Positions 62,728 to 64,000 of a DNA stretch of 64,000 bases are shown here, piece by piece; within the stretch, counting starts at the first letter, position 1, and each line of letters starts with the position of its first letter. The notes beneath the pieces are model-generated. The model did no database searches, was not told where the DNA came from, and saw only the letters and a list, made by a program, of their open reading frames with translations. This stretch comes from Cyanobacteria bacterium REEB67 (GTDB lineage Bacteria > Cyanobacteriota > Vampirovibrionia > Obscuribacterales > Obscuribacteraceae): contig JAGXAB010000005.1 of the NCBI GenBank assembly GCA_018971775.1, forward strand, positions 1 through 64,000. Direction: 5' to 3'. A program made the position numbers and the translations under genes.

Positions 62728-63873
62728 ATGGCGTTAGGCACTAAAGAGAAAAACCAAGTGGATAAAGACAAAGCCGCTGAAAAAGCGCAGAAGTCCGCCC
62801 CATCAGTAGACAACAAAGGCAAGGATAAAGACGGCGCCCCGTCGCAAGAGAGACTGAAAGCTCTCGGCCTGGCCCTCGACAGCATCAAAAAGCAATACGG
62901 TGACGGCTCGATCATGAAGCTCGGCGACAGCCGTCACGGCGCTGTTGAAGTGATCTCGACCGGCGCCCTTTCCCTCGACGTCGCGCTCGGCGTCGGCGGC
63001 CTGCCCAAGGGCCGTATCATCGAAATCTATGGACCGGAAGCCTCCGGTAAAACCACCCTCGCTCAGCACGTCGCCGCCGAAGTGCAGAAAAAGGGCGGCA
63101 TCGCCGCCATCGTCGACGCCGAACACGCCATGGACCCGGAATATGCCCGCGCCCTCGGCGTCAATGTCGACGAGCTCTTGATCTCGCAACCGGACACCGG
63201 CGAACAGGCCCTGGAAATCACCGAGCAACTGGTGCGCTCCGGAGCCGTCGATGTCGTCATCGTCGATTCGGTCGCCGCTCTCGTCCCCAAAGCTGAAATC
63301 GAAGGCGAAATGGGCGACAGCCTCCCCGGCTTGCAAGCTCGCTTGATGAGCCAGGCTTTGCGCAAATTGACCGGTATCGTCAGCAAGACCAACACCATGG
63401 TCATCTTCATCAACCAGCTCAGACAGAAGATCGGCGTCATGTACGGCAATCCCGAAACCACGACAGGTGGTAACGCGCTCAAGTTCTACGCTTCTATTCG
63501 TCTCGACATCCGCAAAATCGAAACCCTCAAAAAAGACGGTGTCGAAATCGGCAACAGAGTCAAAGTAAAAGTAGTGAAAAACAAGGTGGCACCGCCTTTC
63601 CGCATCGCCGAATTTGACATCATCTACGGCCGCGGCATCAATACCGCCGGTTGCTTGCTCGACATCGCCGCCGAAATGGACATCATCAAAAAGTCCGGCA
63701 CATGGTTCAGCTACAAAGAAGAGCGCATTGGTCAGGGCCGCGACCAGGCTCGCACCTTCCTCGAAGCTCATCCGGAAATGCTCAAGGAAATCGAGACCAG
63801 AGTCAAAGCCGAAATGGCTGCCGGCACACCTATGCCGGTGAAAAGCAAAGACAAGGATAAAGACAAAGACTAA
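62728..63873 (+). CDS. recA: Recombinase RecA
   Basis: This 381-residue strand-exchange ATPase has Walker [10 protein letters not shown] at ~81-89, Walker [10 protein letters not shown], the MAW-type [14 protein letters not shown] segment and the L2 loop region [13 protein letters not shown]. The ATG at 62728 follows GAGGAG with a seven-base spacer. The N-terminus has a ~35-residue Lys/Glu/Ala-rich extension before the conserved core, and the C-terminus ends in a repetitive acidic/basic DKDKDKDKD tail. It forms a repair cluster with addAB, 1.4 kb away. Confidence 0.97.
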   Translation: MALGTKEKNQVDKDKAAEKAQKSAPSVDNKGKDKDGAPSQERLKALGLALDSIKKQYGDGSIMKLGDSRHGAVEVISTGALSLDVALGVGGLPKGRIIEIYGPEASGKTTLAQHVAAEVQKKGGIAAIVDAEHAMDPEYARALGVNVDELLISQPDTGEQALEITEQLVRSGAVDVVIVDSVAALVPKAEIEGEMGDSLPGLQARLMSQALRKLTGIVSKTNTMVIFINQLRQKIGVMYGNPETTTGGNALKFYASIRLDIRKIETLKKDGVEIGNRVKVKVVKNKVAPPFRIAEFDIIYGRGINTAGCLLDIAAEMDIIKKSGTWFSYKEERIGQGRDQARTFLEAHPEMLKEIETRVKAEMAAGTPMPVKSKDKDKDKD

Positions 63874-63902
63874 TCTCTTTGCTCTAAATCAATAGAAGGC
63901 AG

Positions 63903-63938
63903 GCGGCCGGAGTGAATCAACAAGGTCACTCCGGCCGC
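63903..63938 (+). terminator. Hairpin after recA
   Basis: A perfect 13-base stem, GCGGCCGGAGTGA with TCACTCCGGCCGC, has a ten-base loop. No T-run follows, so it is a strong 3' hairpin but not a textbook intrinsic terminator. A basic frame without an ATG, GTG or TTG start begins near 63960 and leaves the window. Confidence 0.6.
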
Positions 63939-64000
63939 ACCCATAAAAGAGGATAGGTTTACGGCCGCCAAGCAAGCCAGTAAAAAAAGCAGCGGTAAAA

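Overview
This window is a gene-dense bacterial chromosome segment of moderately high GC. It carries no rRNA, integrase, transposase, prophage or CRISPR array. It encodes a diderm-type envelope (a CzcBA-type RND efflux pair with a lipoprotein adaptor, secreted TPR proteins, an MBOAT/SGNH surface-acylation set) and standard housekeeping genes (recA, mutS, topB, addAB-like, uppS, tdk, glgP, aspS, tag, xth). The large tetratricopeptide-repeat (TPR) proteins, the archaeal-type AspRS, the plant/Bacillus-type MGDG-synthase-like glycosyltransferase and the roadblock/LC7 protein suggest a non-photosynthetic Cyanobacteriota lineage (Vampirovibrionia/Melainabacteria, perhaps Obscuribacterales). That placement is inferred from gene content and style; no marker phylogeny was run.

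Layout. 0-2.4 kb: 3' part of a 5'-nucleotidase-like gene, a flavin reductase-like gene and a secreted TPR gene, apparently one operon. 2.5-3.6 kb: a fumarase/aspartase-fold protein that has lost every catalytic motif. 3.9-7.4 kb: thymidine kinase, three or four orphan genes and an XRE regulator in a lower-GC patch. 7.4-14.2 kb: thiolase, alanine dehydrogenase, exonuclease III, a tail-anchored low-complexity protein and an SRPBCC-SDR fusion. 14.4-20.3 kb: TPR gene plus czcBA-like efflux operon. 20.4-29.6 kb: degenerate hemerythrin, tag, then a minus-strand mutS/TPR/TPR-membrane cluster. 29.8-32.0 kb: three-gene operon (secreted OB-like protein, roadblock/LC7, glycine-zipper protein). 32.1-37.3 kb: uppS, a YqeG phosphatase, two alpha/beta hydrolases and an MGDG-synthase-like glycosyltransferase, i.e. 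lipid and envelope functions. 37.3-40.6 kb: aspS behind an apparent transcription attenuator, an ATP-grasp gene with a polyserine insert, and a small thioredoxin-like gene. 40.8-46.0 kb: MBOAT, SGNH and GT39-like membrane genes in one operon. 46-54.7 kb: topB, an LRR-like gene, GNAT, glgP, a NemR-like TetR gene with an operator in its own promoter, and an LRV-like repeat gene. 54.7-64 kb: AddAB-like helicase-nuclease pair, tRNA-Arg(CCG), a Crp/Fnr regulator and recA.

Functional links. MutS, Tag, ExoIII, AddAB, RecA and TopB make this a repair-rich window, with addAB and recA 2.5 kb apart. The MGDG-synthase-like, UppS and MBOAT/SGNH/GT39 products all act on lipid-linked or surface glycoconjugates. 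The most unusual items are the catalytically dead fumarase-fold protein, the aspS leader (perfect terminator hairpin inside a small reading frame), the roadblock/LC7 operon, and the MBOAT/SGNH/GT39 operon with tandem coding repeats.
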